From: Nostoc sp. FACHB-973
GTDB lineage: Bacteria; Cyanobacteriota; Cyanobacteriia; Cyanobacteriales; Nostocaceae
NCBI RefSeq assembly: GCF_014698115.1
Contig: NZ_JACJSJ010000001.1
Coordinates: forward strand, 152,420-216,419
Direction of reading: 5' to 3'
DNA: 64,000 nt
The first letter of the stretch is position 1; every line of letters begins with the position of its first letter. The notes beneath the pieces are model-generated. The model searched no databases. It worked only from the letters and a program-made list of their open reading frames with translations, and was not told where the DNA came from. The position numbers and the translations under genes are program-made. Shown in pieces: positions 37,766 to 47,754 of this stretch.

Positions 37766-39835
37766 TTATACTTCAACATTTAAAGTACGCACCAAAAAAG
37801 CCCATTTATCGGCGGCTTCCTCGATTATTTTAGCTGTGGGTTTACCTGCTCCATGTCCTGCTTTAGTCTCAATTCTAATTAACACTGGCGCATCACCTGC
37901 GTGATTTGCTTGCAAAGCTGCGGCAAATTTGAAACTATGAGCAGGAACAACGCGATCGTCGTGATCGGCTGTGGTAATTAAGGTTGCAGGGTAAGCTGTA
38001 TCTGGTTTGAGATTGTGCAATGGGGAGTAAGCATATAGCACAGGAAATTCTTCTGGATTATCTGGAGAACCATATTCGGCAGTCCAAGCCCAGCCGATGG
38101 TAAATTTGTGGAACCGCAACATATCCATAACGCCGACTGCTGGTAAAGCTGCACCAAACAAATCGGGGCGCTGCGTCATACAAGCACCCACTAATAAACC
38201 GCCGTTACTTCCACCTGCGATCGCCAGCTTATCAGTTTTAGTATACTTGTTAGCAATTAACCACTCAGCTGCCCCAATAAAATCATCGAAGACATTCTGT
38301 TTTTTCTCCTTCATTCCTGCTTGGTGCCATTCTTCGCCGTATTCGCCACCACCGCGTAGATTCGGCACTGCATACACACCACCCATCTCCATCCACACCA
38401 ACAGACTCACAGAAAAACCAGGTGTCTGGGAGACACTAAAACCACCATAAGCGTAAAGATAAGTCGGGTTATTTCCATCCAATTTTATGCCTTTTTTATG
38501 AGTGATAAACATCGGCACTCTAGTACCATCTTTACTCTGATAAAAGACTTGTTTTGTCTGGTAATCATCAGGATTAAAATCTACTTTTGGTTTCCGAAAA
38601 ACCTCACTTTTTCCTGTTACCATATCGTAGCGGTAAATAGTCCCTGGTATGGTGTAGCTGGTAAAACTATAAAAAGTTTCAGTATCATAACGCTTACCAC
38701 CAAAGCCACCTGCTGAACCAAGTCCGGGTAATTCTACCTCCCGTATAAATTCACCCTTGAGGTCGAAAATTTTGATTTGGCTGTGAGCATCTTTCAGATA
38801 ATCAGCAACAAATTGGTTATTGAGTATGCCAACGCTTTCGAGAGTTTCTGCTGTCTGTGGAATAATTTCTTGCCAATTTTCTCGTGCAGGTTTGTTGGTA
38901 TCAATGGCAATCAATCTTCCGCGTGGAGCATTTAAATCGGTGCGAAAATAAAAGACGCTACCATCATTATCGATTAAGCTGTAATCAGCTTCAAACTGGT
39001 TAATTAGTTCTACAACTTCAGCATCGTGATTAGTTAAGTCTTTGTAGAAAACTAAAATTTTAGAATCAGTTCCCAGCCAAACTGAAATTATTAAATAGCG
39101 TCCATCTTCAGTCACATCGCCACTAAAACCCCATTCTTTTTGATCGGGACGATGGTAAATTAGTACATCTTCTGATTGGGGTTTACCTAGTTGATGATAG
39201 TAGAGCTTTTGATAATAGTTAACATCTTCTAATCGAGTTTTTTCATTTGGTTCATCATAGCGACTGTAGAAAAAACCTTGAGAATCATGTGTCCAAGATG
39301 CGCCAGAAAATTTAATCCACTGCAAGTGGTCTTGTAAATCTTCTCCAGTTTCAACATCGCGGACTTTCCACTCTTGCCAATCAGAACCGGATGTAGATAT
39401 ACCGTATGCTAAAAGTTTACCATCTTCGCTAATGGACAATCCCGAAAGAGCAACAGTACCATCTTCTGAGAGTTTATTGGGGTCGAGTAAAACTCTAGGT
39501 TCAGCATCGAGAGATTTTAGGGTGTAGAGAACACTTTGATTTTGCAGTCCATCATTTTTGAAATAAAAGTATTGTTCACCTTCTTTAAAAGGGATACTAT
39601 ATTTCTCATAATCCCAAAGTTTAGTCAAGCGTTGTTTAATTTTTTCCCTAGCAGGAATTTCACTCAAGTAGCCAAAAGTAACTTGATTTTGTGCTTCAAT
39701 CCAAACTCTTGTTTCTTGGGAGTCAGGATCTTCTAACCATCGGTAAGGATCTGTAACTAAAGTACCGTGGTACTTATCGACTTGGTTGCTCTTGTGGCTG
39801 GATGGGTAAGCGAGGGATTTTTCAGACGGTGGCAT
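37766..39835 (-). CDS. Prolyl oligopeptidase family serine peptidase
   Basis: 689 residues. N-terminal beta-propeller (about 75-400, starting after DPYRWLEDPDSQET) and a C-terminal alpha/beta hydrolase. The catalytic Ser is in GGSNGGLL (about residue 545), Asp in TTADHDDRVVPAHS (about 625) and His in TKAGHGAGKP (about 660). No signal peptide, so likely cytoplasmic; it would cut short peptides after proline. Full length and intact. Confidence 0.95.
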   Translation of the reverse strand: MPPSEKSLAYPSSHKSNQVDKYHGTLVTDPYRWLEDPDSQETRVWIEAQNQVTFGYLSEIPAREKIKQRLTKLWDYEKYSIPFKEGEQYFYFKNDGLQNQSVLYTLKSLDAEPRVLLDPNKLSEDGTVALSGLSISEDGKLLAYGISTSGSDWQEWKVRDVETGEDLQDHLQWIKFSGASWTHDSQGFFYSRYDEPNEKTRLEDVNYYQKLYYHQLGKPQSEDVLIYHRPDQKEWGFSGDVTEDGRYLIISVWLGTDSKILVFYKDLTNHDAEVVELINQFEADYSLIDNDGSVFYFRTDLNAPRGRLIAIDTNKPARENWQEIIPQTAETLESVGILNNQFVADYLKDAHSQIKIFDLKGEFIREVELPGLGSAGGFGGKRYDTETFYSFTSYTIPGTIYRYDMVTGKSEVFRKPKVDFNPDDYQTKQVFYQSKDGTRVPMFITHKKGIKLDGNNPTYLYAYGGFSVSQTPGFSVSLLVWMEMGGVYAVPNLRGGGEYGEEWHQAGMKEKKQNVFDDFIGAAEWLIANKYTKTDKLAIAGGSNGGLLVGACMTQRPDLFGAALPAVGVMDMLRFHKFTIGWAWTAEYGSPDNPEEFPVLYAYSPLHNLKPDTAYPATLITTADHDDRVVPAHSFKFAAALQANHAGDAPVLIRIETKAGHGAGKPTAKIIEEAADKWAFLVRTLNVEV

Positions 39836-39905
39836 AATGTCAGGTTAAAATTACTATTTTACATATTACAAATATAGACTCTAAATTTAGAGTCTATCCT
39901 CAGCG

Positions 39906-40158
39906 ATGCGCTTCCAAGTTGCATTCAAAAGAAGCGTTGCTGTTAATCAAGATTTGCGTTTGCAATTAAATGAACTCAAAGATACTCAACCGAAGATGCA
40001 GGAATACTTAGGAAGTGGGTTACAATTTGGTTAGGTTAATTAATCCCAAAGATAAATAAGTAGAAATTTATCGCCCTAATCAAGTACCTAAAGTTTTACA
40101 ATTTCCTACAAGTCTATCTTGTGAAGATGTTCTCCTTGGTTTTATTTTAAATCTATAA
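39906..40158 (+). pseudogene. Uma2 family pseudogene (C-terminal fragment)
   Basis: Reads ELKDTQPKMQEYLGSGLQFG, then stop; the next frame continues LINPKDK-stop-VEIYRPNQVPKVLQFPTSLSCEDVLLGFILNL. Joined, this is the usual Uma2 C-terminus, where the sequence normally runs G-W-LINPK. The first lesion looks like one extra A turning a Trp codon TGG into TAGG (near 40032), the second a CAA to TAA change. The N-terminal half is missing or unrecognisable. Confidence 0.75.
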
Positions 40159-40184
40159 CCAATTTTTAGATAATCGTTCTTAAA

Positions 40185-40210
40185 GAAAAAGCCCCGCCAG
40201 ACGGCGGAGC
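40185..40210 (-). terminator. Intrinsic terminator, minus strand
   Basis: On the minus strand a G/C-rich 8-bp stem (GCTCCGCC / GGCGGGGC, one U-G pair) with a 4-base loop is followed by TTTTTC. It lies about 140 bases after the Uma2 gene at 40349-40981 and would end that operon. Confidence 0.75.
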
Positions 40211-40348
40211 AGTTACGTGCTATTTTCACTTTATAGTACAATTATACTATATGCGATCCTAAATACGGCCAATTCCGAGAAAATCCCACAACCAAATTTA
40301 TACTTGATATGATTGGGAACCGCTATAGTTTATGGTAGCTGTTGTTAA

Positions 40349-40981
40349 CTAGGTTATTTTCTTCCTCACCCAAGCGCGAAAGGATTTGAGCAAAGCAATT
40401 TCACCCATACTTTTACTCTGCTCAATAAATCTGCTTATCTCACTAACTGAAACTATAGGAAAGGCAATACTAAATTTACACTCGACATATTGCCCTTCTA
40501 CCAACTGATAAAATTTTAAATCTTGCCCGTTATATCTCCAAAGTTCATTTACACCCAGTGCTGCATAAATACCAAATTTGTTAACTGAAGTGCTGGTGAT
40601 GTCAATCTCAATTGCTAAATCAGGGGGTGGATCTGTTTCTAAATTTAGCTTTTCCTTACCTCTAATAGCTGCTTCATTCTGGATATAGTAACAAGTATCT
40701 GGTTCTATTCCCCGCTTTGCAATTTTTCGTTTCAATGTTGTTGAACCAGCACTTCTAACTTCAATATTTAATTCTTCAGCTAAAGCAATGATGAAATTAC
40801 CAAAATTACTTTTAGGGTTTTCATGCTCAAACAGTGGTGTCATAATTTCTAAAGTGCCGCAGTCATAAGCAAACCGAGAACCTCTATCCTCGCCCGTCTC
40901 TTGAAGCAAGGCTTCAAAGGTTTCCCAGCTAACGTTATATAGCACTGTTCTTTGTTCAGCAGGTGTTGATTTGACAAGCAT
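40349..40981 (-). CDS. Uma2 family endonuclease-like protein
   Basis: 210 residues, tandem paralogue of the next gene (same opening TPAEQRTVLYNVSWETFEALL). Core: IEPDTCYYIQNE (Asp), DLAIEIDITSTSVNKFGIYAALGVNELWRYNG (Glu in IEIDIT). The subgroup starting TVLYNVSWETFEALL is distinct from the usual LTFEEY subgroup. Last gene of a likely three-gene unit; a strong terminator follows. Confidence 0.87.
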   Translation of the reverse strand: MLVKSTPAEQRTVLYNVSWETFEALLQETGEDRGSRFAYDCGTLEIMTPLFEHENPKSNFGNFIIALAEELNIEVRSAGSTTLKRKIAKRGIEPDTCYYIQNEAAIRGKEKLNLETDPPPDLAIEIDITSTSVNKFGIYAALGVNELWRYNGQDLKFYQLVEGQYVECKFSIAFPIVSVSEISRFIEQSKSMGEIALLKSFRAWVRKKIT

Positions 40982-41028
40982 ATATTAGAAAAATAAGCTA
41001 TTAATTAGATTTGTGAATTAGGTATACT

Positions 41029-41661
41029 TTACCCTAACTTATCCTGCACCCAAGCGCGGAAGGATTGCACCAAATCGATTTCATCCATAGTTTTACTTTT
41101 CTGGATAAATCTATTCAGATCGCTAACAGAAACTAAAGGAAAAGCTCTACTAAAATTAACCTCAATATACTGACTTTCTACTAATTGATAAAATTTTAAA
41201 ACTTCACCGTCATATCTCCACAATTCTGCTACACCTAAAGCCGCATAAATATTAAACTTATCAACAGAACTACTAGTAATATCAATTTCAACTGCTAAAT
41301 CGGGTGCTGGATCTGTTCTTAAATCTAATTTTTGTTTACCTCTAATTACTGGCTCATTTTGAATATAATAGCAACTATCGGGTTCTATTCCTTTGGCTAT
41401 TGATTGACGTTTTAATGTTGTAGAACCAGCACTTATAATTTTAATTTTTAATTCCACTGCTAAAGCGAATATCAATCTGTCAAACTGAATTTTAGGATTT
41501 TCGTGTTCAAAAAGTGGAGTCATGATTTCTAAAACACCGCTGTCATAAGCAAACCGAGAACCTCTATCCTCACCTGTCTCTTTCAGCAAGGCTTCAAAGG
41601 TTTCCCAGCTAATGTTGTATAGCACTGTTCTTTGTTCAGCAGGCGTTGACTGGACAAGCAT
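41029..41661 (-). CDS. Uma2 family endonuclease-like protein
   Basis: 210 residues, near-identical in layout to the following paralogue; IEPDSCYYIQNEP, DLAVEIDITSSSVDKFNIYAALGVAELWRYDG. The gene starts one base after the stop of the PD-(D/E)XK-like gene and is followed 47 bases later by the second Uma2 copy, indicating one operon. Both duplicated copies keep the candidate catalytic residues. Confidence 0.87.
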   Translation of the reverse strand: MLVQSTPAEQRTVLYNISWETFEALLKETGEDRGSRFAYDSGVLEIMTPLFEHENPKIQFDRLIFALAVELKIKIISAGSTTLKRQSIAKGIEPDSCYYIQNEPVIRGKQKLDLRTDPAPDLAVEIDITSSSVDKFNIYAALGVAELWRYDGEVLKFYQLVESQYIEVNFSRAFPLVSVSDLNRFIQKSKTMDEIDLVQSFRAWVQDKLG

Positions 41662-41662
41662 A

Positions 41663-42271
41663 TTAAAAGACTTCTTCTGTCAAAATGTTAGATAAAATCC
41701 CTAAAATTTTACCTATATCACTAATATAATGTTCACCTAAGTCAATTTCAACTACTTGCCCAATTAGCTTTAAAAACTTCCAGTTGGTTCCAGTGGTGAC
41801 AGTACCATAAATTGTTTTAATGTTATTTCCTTCACGTTCATTAAACAATTTAGCTGCTAACATCTCTGCTACACACTGACCTAATCCTGCATTTATATTT
41901 TCTTTTTTAGCTTCTACAATTGTTACAACTGGTGCGTTAAGAATTAATAGTTCTGCTGAACGACTAATAACAAAATCGCAATTTCCATTTAATCCCTGTG
42001 CGACATCAACAGTAAAATCAATACCTGAAAACAAACTTATTTGATTATTGAAATATTTTCTGAGAGCAATTAGAATAGGGGCAATAATCATTTCTGAACG
42101 TGATTTTTCTGTATTACTTGCTAAAGCCAAAGGTATATTTTCGCGTAATATTTCTGCAAGCAATGGTGGACATTCTATCTGTTGTGTAGATGCAAATATA
42201 TCAAATTTGTCAGAAATGATTAAATCAAAGGTTTTTCTAACTTTGTCAAGGGTAAAGTCACTGTAAGACAT
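41663..42271 (-). CDS. PD-(D/E)XK superfamily-like protein, unknown
   Basis: 202 residues from the Met of MSYSDFTLDKV; an AGGAGC before this ATG decides the start over an in-frame ATG at 42316. The middle region reads GNCDFVISRSAE...APVVTIVEAKKENINAGLGQCVAEMLAAKLFNE, with Asp and Glu-x-Lys spaced as in restriction-type nuclease folds. I do not know a named family. It heads a run with two Uma2 genes (1-base gap to the first), giving three nuclease-fold proteins in one probable transcript. Confidence 0.7.
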   Translation of the reverse strand: MSYSDFTLDKVRKTFDLIISDKFDIFASTQQIECPPLLAEILRENIPLALASNTEKSRSEMIIAPILIALRKYFNNQISLFSGIDFTVDVAQGLNGNCDFVISRSAELLILNAPVVTIVEAKKENINAGLGQCVAEMLAAKLFNEREGNNIKTIYGTVTTGTNWKFLKLIGQVVEIDLGEHYISDIGKILGILSNILTEEVF

Positions 42272-42366
42272 TTTAGTTGCTCCTGATAAATCATCGAGGT
42301 AGGTAAATTGTGCCAAATATTATTAATTAATAATTGACACAATCAGCATCTAAACATTGTCTACTT

Positions 42367-43629
42367 TTAACTAGAGAATTCAGCAAAAAAGTCTAGGGTT
42401 TCCTTTAGCGCTTTGATGAAAACATCAATTTCCTCACGAGTATTGTAGAACGATAAACTTGCCCGTGCGCTTGCAGGAATTCCTAAGTAGCGGTGTAATG
42501 GTTGAGTGCAATGATGTCCAGAACGAATGGCAACGCCTTCTTGATCTAATAATGTAGATAAGTCATTGGCGTGGACTCCTTCGGCGGTGAATGTAGCTAA
42601 GGCGGCTCTACCTTCTCCTTGAGCATTTGGTTTGGGGCCGTAAATTCTAATTTGGGGAATTTGCTCTAATTGTTCAAACAAATAAGCTGTTAATTCGGCT
42701 TCGTAGGCGTGGATTTTATCCATGCCGATACTGCTGAGATAATCTATTGCGGCACCAAGTGCGATCGCTTCTCCAATTGCAGGCGTACCAGCTTCAAATT
42801 TATGCGGTAATTCTGCATAGGTGGAATGGTCTAAATACACCTCTGCAATCATTTCACCACCGCCAAAAAATGGAGGCATTGATTCTAACAATTCCAACTT
42901 GCCATACAAAAAACCAATGCCAGTTGGAGCGCACATTTTATGGCCAGAAGCAACCAACCAATCACAATCTATTTGTTGTACATCAATGGGGAAGTGTGGT
43001 ACACTTTGACAAGCATCGACTAAGAATTTCGCACCGTAACTGTGAGCGATCGCCCCAATTTCTGTCACTGGATTAATACAACCCAAAGCATTGGAAATAT
43101 GTACCACTGACACCAGTTTTGTTTTCTCCGAAATCAGCTTTTTAAACTGCTCCAAATCAAAAGTTTCTTCTGGTGTCAATTCGACAAATTTCAACACCGC
43201 GCCAGTTTTTTTTGCCACCAATTGCCACGGGACAATATTGCTGTGATGTTCCATCACCGACAGAATAATCTCATCTCCCGGCTGTAAATTATTCATTCCC
43301 CAACTGTAAGCGACTAGATTAATCGCCTCACTGGCGTTGCGGGTGTAGACAATCTCCTGACGCGATGCAGCATTAATAAATTTAGCAATTTTGTCTCTAG
43401 CACCTTCATAAGCATCGGTAGCCTTAGCACTTAGAGTGTGGGCACCTCGATGCACATTGGCATTATATTGCTCGTAATAATCTCGTAAAGTATTTAATAC
43501 GAGTAAAGGCTTTTGGGATGTTGCAGCATTATCGAGATAAACTAGGGTTTTCTCATTGACTTCCTGATGCAAAATTGGGAAGTCAGCGCGAACTTTATCG
43601 GCAAGGGTTTTAGTAGTGGTGAAAGTCAT
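42367..43629 (-). CDS. sufS: Cysteine desulfurase SufS
   Basis: 420 residues. Takes sulfur from cysteine and passes it to the SUF scaffold. The PLP-lysine motif [17 protein letters not shown] and the active-site Cys loop [10 protein letters not shown] are present, plus [11 protein letters not shown] and [16 protein letters not shown] at the start. Last gene of sufBCDS on the minus strand; a 224-base spacer with repeat arms separates it from sufD. Confidence 0.95.
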   Translation of the reverse strand: MTFTTTKTLADKVRADFPILHQEVNEKTLVYLDNAATSQKPLLVLNTLRDYYEQYNANVHRGAHTLSAKATDAYEGARDKIAKFINAASRQEIVYTRNASEAINLVAYSWGMNNLQPGDEIILSVMEHHSNIVPWQLVAKKTGAVLKFVELTPEETFDLEQFKKLISEKTKLVSVVHISNALGCINPVTEIGAIAHSYGAKFLVDACQSVPHFPIDVQQIDCDWLVASGHKMCAPTGIGFLYGKLELLESMPPFFGGGEMIAEVYLDHSTYAELPHKFEAGTPAIGEAIALGAAIDYLSSIGMDKIHAYEAELTAYLFEQLEQIPQIRIYGPKPNAQGEGRAALATFTAEGVHANDLSTLLDQEGVAIRSGHHCTQPLHRYLGIPASARASLSFYNTREEIDVFIKALKETLDFFAEFSS

Positions 43630-43655
43630 TGGTAGATTGGTTATTAGTCATGAAT

Positions 43656-43851
43656 AATAATTCGTAATTCGTAGTTCGTAATTCGTAATTGTTGCCCCAA
43701 GATTAAAGTCGGGATCGCAGAAATTAGGAATTATGTTTTTATCTCCATCAATAAATTGACGAGCTACTGCGGTGGACGGCTTTACCGCCATAAAACAAGT
43801 GGTGTGGGCTTGTACCATTAATTACGAATTACGAATTACGAACTACGAATT
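43656..43851. repeat. Inverted STRR arms in sufD-sufS spacer
   Basis: Two 32-base arms of the 7-mer ATTCGTA face each other (43659-43690 and 43820-43851) around about 130 bases. In the arms one variant heptamer (GTTCGTA) is at different positions, so they did not arise as an exact inversion. A stem-loop in the suf mRNA is likely. Confidence 0.8.
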
Positions 43852-43853
43852 AT

Positions 43854-45224
43854 TCAGTCATTAGTCAGAGACTTTAGACTATTGACTGTGTTTAACAGGT
43901 TTTCTCGGAGAGAGGGAACGGGTATTTGGTTGATAATTTCAGCAGCGAAAGCGTTAATTAACAATTTACGAGCATCGTTTTCATCAATTCCCCGACTTTG
44001 GAGGTAGAAGATTTCATCATCCTCCAATTGACTGACGGTAGCGCCGTGAGCGCATTTGACATTATCCGCAGTAATTTCTAATTGGGGTTTAGTATCAACC
44101 CTGGCTTTTGATGATAGTAGCAAATTTCGATTTAACTGGGCTGCATCTGTCAACTGCGCCGGCTTGGGAACAAAGACTTTACCATTGAACACTGCGTGAG
44201 CGCGATCGCCGACAATACACTTATGCAACTGTTTACTTGTACCATAAGGATGATTCAGAGCGATCGCACTGTGAGTATCCGCCAACTGCTTGCCAGAAAT
44301 CATCGTCAACCCATTGAGAGTAGTTTGGGTTTGTTCGCCAGTTTGCAAAATCTCCAAATTATGCCGCGATAACCTTCCGCCAAAAGTTATGGCATGACAA
44401 GTATATCGACTATCACGGGACTGAGCGATCGCAGTCTTGCCAACATGAAAAGCCTCTCCACCTTCTCGCTCAACCCTAGTGTGACTCACCTCGGCATTCT
44501 CACCAACCCAAACTTCCGTCACCGCATTCGTCAAATATCTCTCTTTCTCTGCGCCCTCTGCGCCTCTGCGGTTCGTATACTCCTCCACCAAAGTCACCTG
44601 GGAACCACCTTCCGCCACCACCAAACAACGCGGCTGCGAAATCGTCGCACTCTCACCAGCAGCTGCAACAAACACCAGATGAATTGGCGTCTCAACTACC
44701 ACATTCTTCTTCACCCAAACCACCGCTGCATCAGTTATCCCAGCAGTATTGAGAGCCGTAAAAACTTCCTGCACTCCTTCAGCTTGAGCTAAATACTGTT
44801 GTACAGCCTCCTGCTCAGCCACAGGTAACCCAGCCAAATTACTCACCACCACCCCAGGCGGTAAATCTGCGACTGCGGATAACTCCGGCGCATAAACACC
44901 ATTCACAAAAACCAGACGACTGTTAGCCGCTTCTGGCAAAATCTCCGGTAGAGACGCTTCATGCAACGTCTCTACATTAAACTGCACTTCTCGCAGAGAA
45001 GACAAATCAGTAAATCGCCATTCTTCCTCGCGGGTGCTGGGGATAGTAGAGTGGCGTACCCAATTAGCGGCACCTTCACGTAAACCTTGCAGCCACCCTT
45101 CTGTTTTTGATGCAGTGACTTGATTTAACAAGCCAATTAAATAAGCATCTTTATCCAACAGAGTAGCTGTCAGACTCGCTGCATCCGAGTTAGGAATTGG
45201 ACTAGGGGAAACTTGAATACTCAT
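43854..45224 (-). CDS. sufD: Fe-S assembly protein SufD
   Basis: 456 residues; partner of SufB and SufC in the cluster scaffold. The C-terminal beta-helix region (LLLSSKARVDTKPQLEITADNVKCAHGATVSQLEDDEIFYLQSRGI) is typical. Two dispersed repeats lie inside the coding sequence: a 28-base palindrome (44948-44975) encoding VETLHEASL and a CTCTGCGCC repeat (44539-44580) encoding RRGAEGAEKE. The end (SLTND) is written by another repeat. Start codon overlaps the sufC stop as TAATG, so translation is coupled. Confidence 0.94.
   Translation of the reverse strand: MSIQVSPSPIPNSDAASLTATLLDKDAYLIGLLNQVTASKTEGWLQGLREGAANWVRHSTIPSTREEEWRFTDLSSLREVQFNVETLHEASLPEILPEAANSRLVFVNGVYAPELSAVADLPPGVVVSNLAGLPVAEQEAVQQYLAQAEGVQEVFTALNTAGITDAAVVWVKKNVVVETPIHLVFVAAAGESATISQPRCLVVAEGGSQVTLVEEYTNRRGAEGAEKERYLTNAVTEVWVGENAEVSHTRVEREGGEAFHVGKTAIAQSRDSRYTCHAITFGGRLSRHNLEILQTGEQTQTTLNGLTMISGKQLADTHSAIALNHPYGTSKQLHKCIVGDRAHAVFNGKVFVPKPAQLTDAAQLNRNLLLSSKARVDTKPQLEITADNVKCAHGATVSQLEDDEIFYLQSRGIDENDARKLLINAFAAEIINQIPVPSLRENLLNTVNSLKSLTND
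44539..44580 (-). repeat. CTCTGCGCC dispersed repeat inside sufD
   Basis: A CTCTGCGCCCTCTGCGCC-type sequence, known as a dispersed cyanobacterial repeat, is in frame with sufD and encodes NRRGAEGAEKERY. Confidence 0.75.
44948..44975. repeat. GTAGAGACG palindrome inside sufD
   Basis: Arms GTAGAGACG and CGTCTCTAC enclose a 10-base centre. The outer motif matches the TCTAC-type flanks of palindromes at 37,708 and 51,614. It is translated as part of SufD. Confidence 0.85.
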
Positions 45225-46012
45225 TAAACACCCACCTCAGCTGCAAACTCTGCCAACACCCAGTCATAACCGCGAGACTCTAATTCTAGTGCCAATTCCT
45301 TACCACCACTAGTGAGAATTCGCCCGTTTGCCATCACATGGACAAAATCTGGCACAATATAATCGAGTAGCCGCTGATAGTGAGTAATCAAAATCGTGGC
45401 ATTTTCTGGACTTGCCAATTGATTTACCCCATTCGCCACAATTCTGAGCGCGTCAATATCCAAACCCGAATCAGTCTCATCCAAAATTCCCAACTTTGGT
45501 TCTAGCAGCGCCATTTGCAGAATTTCATTCCGCTTTTTCTCACCACCAGAAAACCCTTCATTCAAACTCCGACTGAGAAAGCTGGAATTCATCTTCACCA
45601 CATCCAGCTTTTCCTCAATCAAATCGTCAAAATCAAACGCGTCTATTTCTTCCAAACCCCGTGCTTTCTGCCGGGAATTGTACGCCACCCGTAAGAAATC
45701 CAAATTGCTCACACCAGGAATTTCCAGCGGATACTGAAAAGCCAAAAACACACCACTTCTAGCGCGTTCCTCTGGTTCCAACTCCAGCAGATTTTGTCCT
45801 TGGAAAATCACCTCACCGCCAGTCACCTCATACGCCGGGTGCCCAGCCAACACCTTAGAAAAAGTACTCTTACCAGAACCATTCGGTCCCATAATCGCAT
45901 GAATTTCACCCGATCGCACCTCAAGATTCACACCCTTTAAAATCGGTGTCCCATCAACATTAGCCGTCAGATTCCGTACCGACAGCACAACTTCACTATT
46001 TTCAATAATCAT
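45224..46012 (-). CDS. sufC: Fe-S assembly ATPase SufC
   Basis: 262-residue ABC-type ATPase that powers the SufB-SufD scaffold. Walker A is [10 protein letters not shown], signature [10 protein letters not shown], Walker [14 protein letters not shown]-loop TILITHYQ. All are intact and the length is normal. It is followed by sufD with a 1-base overlap and preceded by a 132-base spacer with a REP-like palindrome after sufB. Confidence 0.97.
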   Translation of the reverse strand: MIIENSEVVLSVRNLTANVDGTPILKGVNLEVRSGEIHAIMGPNGSGKSTFSKVLAGHPAYEVTGGEVIFQGQNLLELEPEERARSGVFLAFQYPLEIPGVSNLDFLRVAYNSRQKARGLEEIDAFDFDDLIEEKLDVVKMNSSFLSRSLNEGFSGGEKKRNEILQMALLEPKLGILDETDSGLDIDALRIVANGVNQLASPENATILITHYQRLLDYIVPDFVHVMANGRILTSGGKELALELESRGYDWVLAEFAAEVGV

Positions 46013-46038
46013 CTTCTCTCCCTTCTCTCTCTTAGTTC

Positions 46039-46143
46039 GTAGTCAGCGCTTTAGCGCTTTCTTTCAGCACTAAAGTACTGACTACAAGCGTTAATCATCT
46101 CAGTTCCTAGCGGCTTTCCAGCACTAAAGTGCTGACTACAAGC
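46039..46143. repeat. GTAGTCAG/CTGACTAC palindromic repeats in sufB-sufC spacer
   Basis: GTAGTCAGCGCTTTAGCGC... CACTAAAGTACTGACTAC forms one large palindrome (46039-46085), and a half copy with CAGCACTAAAGTGCTGACTAC follows (46120-46140). REP-like; may adjust relative sufB and sufC mRNA levels. Confidence 0.75.
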
Positions 46144-46144
46144 C

Positions 46145-47584
46145 CTATCCAACACTGCCTTCCAACTTCAAACTCAACAACTTATCAGCTTCCACAGCAA
46201 ACTCCATCGGTAGCTGATTGAAAACATCCTTACAGAAGCCGCTAATCATCATCGAAATAGCATCCTCTGAAGAAATACCCCGTTGAGCGAAGTAAAATAA
46301 CTGATCTTCCCCAATCTTAGAAGTAGAAGCTTCATGTTCTACCTTTGCAGTATTATTTTGCACCTGGATATAAGGGAAAGTATTGGCATGGGCATTATCC
46401 CCAATCAGCATCGAATCGCACTGAGAATAGTTTCTCGCCCCTTTCGCAGTCGGATTGACCTTCACCAAACCCCGGTAACTGTTACTAGATTTACCTGCGG
46501 AAATTCCCTTAGAAATAATTGTACTGCGGGTATTTTTACCAACGTGAATCATCTTTGTACCCGTATCAGCTTGCTGCATATGATTTGTCAGCGCCACCGA
46601 GTAGAACTCACCCACAGAGTTATCACCCACCAACACACAGCTAGGATACTTCCAAGTGATTGCCGAACCTGTTTCTACTTGAGTCCAGGAAATCTTGGAA
46701 TTTACACCCTGACACAAACCGCGCTTGGTGACAAAGTTGTAAATACCGCCTTTACCGTTAGCATCCCCAGCGTACCAGTTTTGGACGGTGGAGTATTTAA
46801 TTTCGGCGTTGTCTAGAGCAACAAGTTCCACCACAGCCGCGTGCAGCTGATTGCTGTCATACATTGGTGCGGTGCAACCTTCGAGGTAGGAAACGTAGCT
46901 ACCTTCTTCGGCGACAATCAAAGTCCGCTCAAATTGTCCCGTGTCTCCGGAGTTGATGCGGAAGTAGGTAGACAGTTCCATCGGACATTTGACGCCTTTG
47001 GGAATGTAGACGAAGGAACCATCACTAAATACGGCGGCGTTGAGAGCAGCAAAATAGTTGTCAGCAATGGGAACGACGCTACCCAGATATTTTTTTATTA
47101 GTTCTGGATGTTCCTGCAAGGCTTCGGAAATTGAACAGAAAATAACGCCGTCTTTAGCTAGCTTTTCTTTAAATGTAGTGGCAACAGAAACGCTATCAAA
47201 AATCGCGTCTACAGCAACATTTGCCAGTCGCTTTTGTTCAGATAGGGAAATACCCAGCTTTTCAAAGGTTTCCAAGAGAGTTGGATCGACTTCATCCAAG
47301 CTATTGAGTTTTTCTTTCTTGCGTTTCGGCGCTGAGTAATAAATGATATCTTGATAATTAATTGGCGGATACTTGACATTAGGCCAAGTTGGTTCTGTCA
47401 TTTTTTGCCACTGGCGATAAGCCTTCAGGCGAAAGTCCAACATGAACTGTGGCTCGTTCTTCTTCGACGAAATCAAGCGGACAACATCCTCATCCAGTCC
47501 ACGAGGAATAGTGTCCGCCTCAATGTCGGTAACAAAGCCGTACTTGTAAGGTTGGTTGACTAAGGTTTTGACAGTGGCACTCAT
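46145..47584 (-). CDS. sufB: Fe-S assembly scaffold SufB
   Basis: 479-residue core subunit of the SUF scaffold where the nascent [4Fe-4S] cluster is built. Conserved blocks: [95 protein letters not shown] and [24 protein letters not shown]. First gene of sufBCDS. Its promoter region holds two SufR-type operators shared with divergent sufR. Confidence 0.97.
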   Translation of the reverse strand: MSATVKTLVNQPYKYGFVTDIEADTIPRGLDEDVVRLISSKKNEPQFMLDFRLKAYRQWQKMTEPTWPNVKYPPINYQDIIYYSAPKRKKEKLNSLDEVDPTLLETFEKLGISLSEQKRLANVAVDAIFDSVSVATTFKEKLAKDGVIFCSISEALQEHPELIKKYLGSVVPIADNYFAALNAAVFSDGSFVYIPKGVKCPMELSTYFRINSGDTGQFERTLIVAEEGSYVSYLEGCTAPMYDSNQLHAAVVELVALDNAEIKYSTVQNWYAGDANGKGGIYNFVTKRGLCQGVNSKISWTQVETGSAITWKYPSCVLVGDNSVGEFYSVALTNHMQQADTGTKMIHVGKNTRSTIISKGISAGKSSNSYRGLVKVNPTAKGARNYSQCDSMLIGDNAHANTFPYIQVQNNTAKVEHEASTSKIGEDQLFYFAQRGISSEDAISMMISGFCKDVFNQLPMEFAVEADKLLSLKLEGSVG

Positions 47585-47709
47585 CGCTAATAATCTCTTG
47601 TGTTCGGTTAAATCTCTCTAAGGATGGGAGACAAGCTATTCTGTTGCCGATTCCCACCTCGCGTTACGGAATGGTTACACGGCTGCTAGAATGGTGGTGG
47701 GGAGTAAAA

Positions 47710-47723
47710 CAACAGCTATGTTG
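47710..47723. promoter_or_regulatory. SufR operator 1
   Basis: CAAC-AGCTAT-GTTG, a perfect match to the CAAC-N6-GTTG palindrome bound by SufR in the Synechocystis suf promoter. It lies between divergent sufB and sufR, 126 bases before sufB. Confidence 0.85.
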
Positions 47724-47754
47724 TTTAATGTATCTCCATTTTACGCTAAATTAA

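Noticed and set aside
44394..44792. 132-residue ORF antisense to sufD
   Set aside because: Shadow frame of sufD; composition is His/Leu/Thr-rich without domain features.
46334..46816. 160-residue ORF antisense to sufB
   Set aside because: Shadow of a strongly conserved gene; no independent coding evidence.
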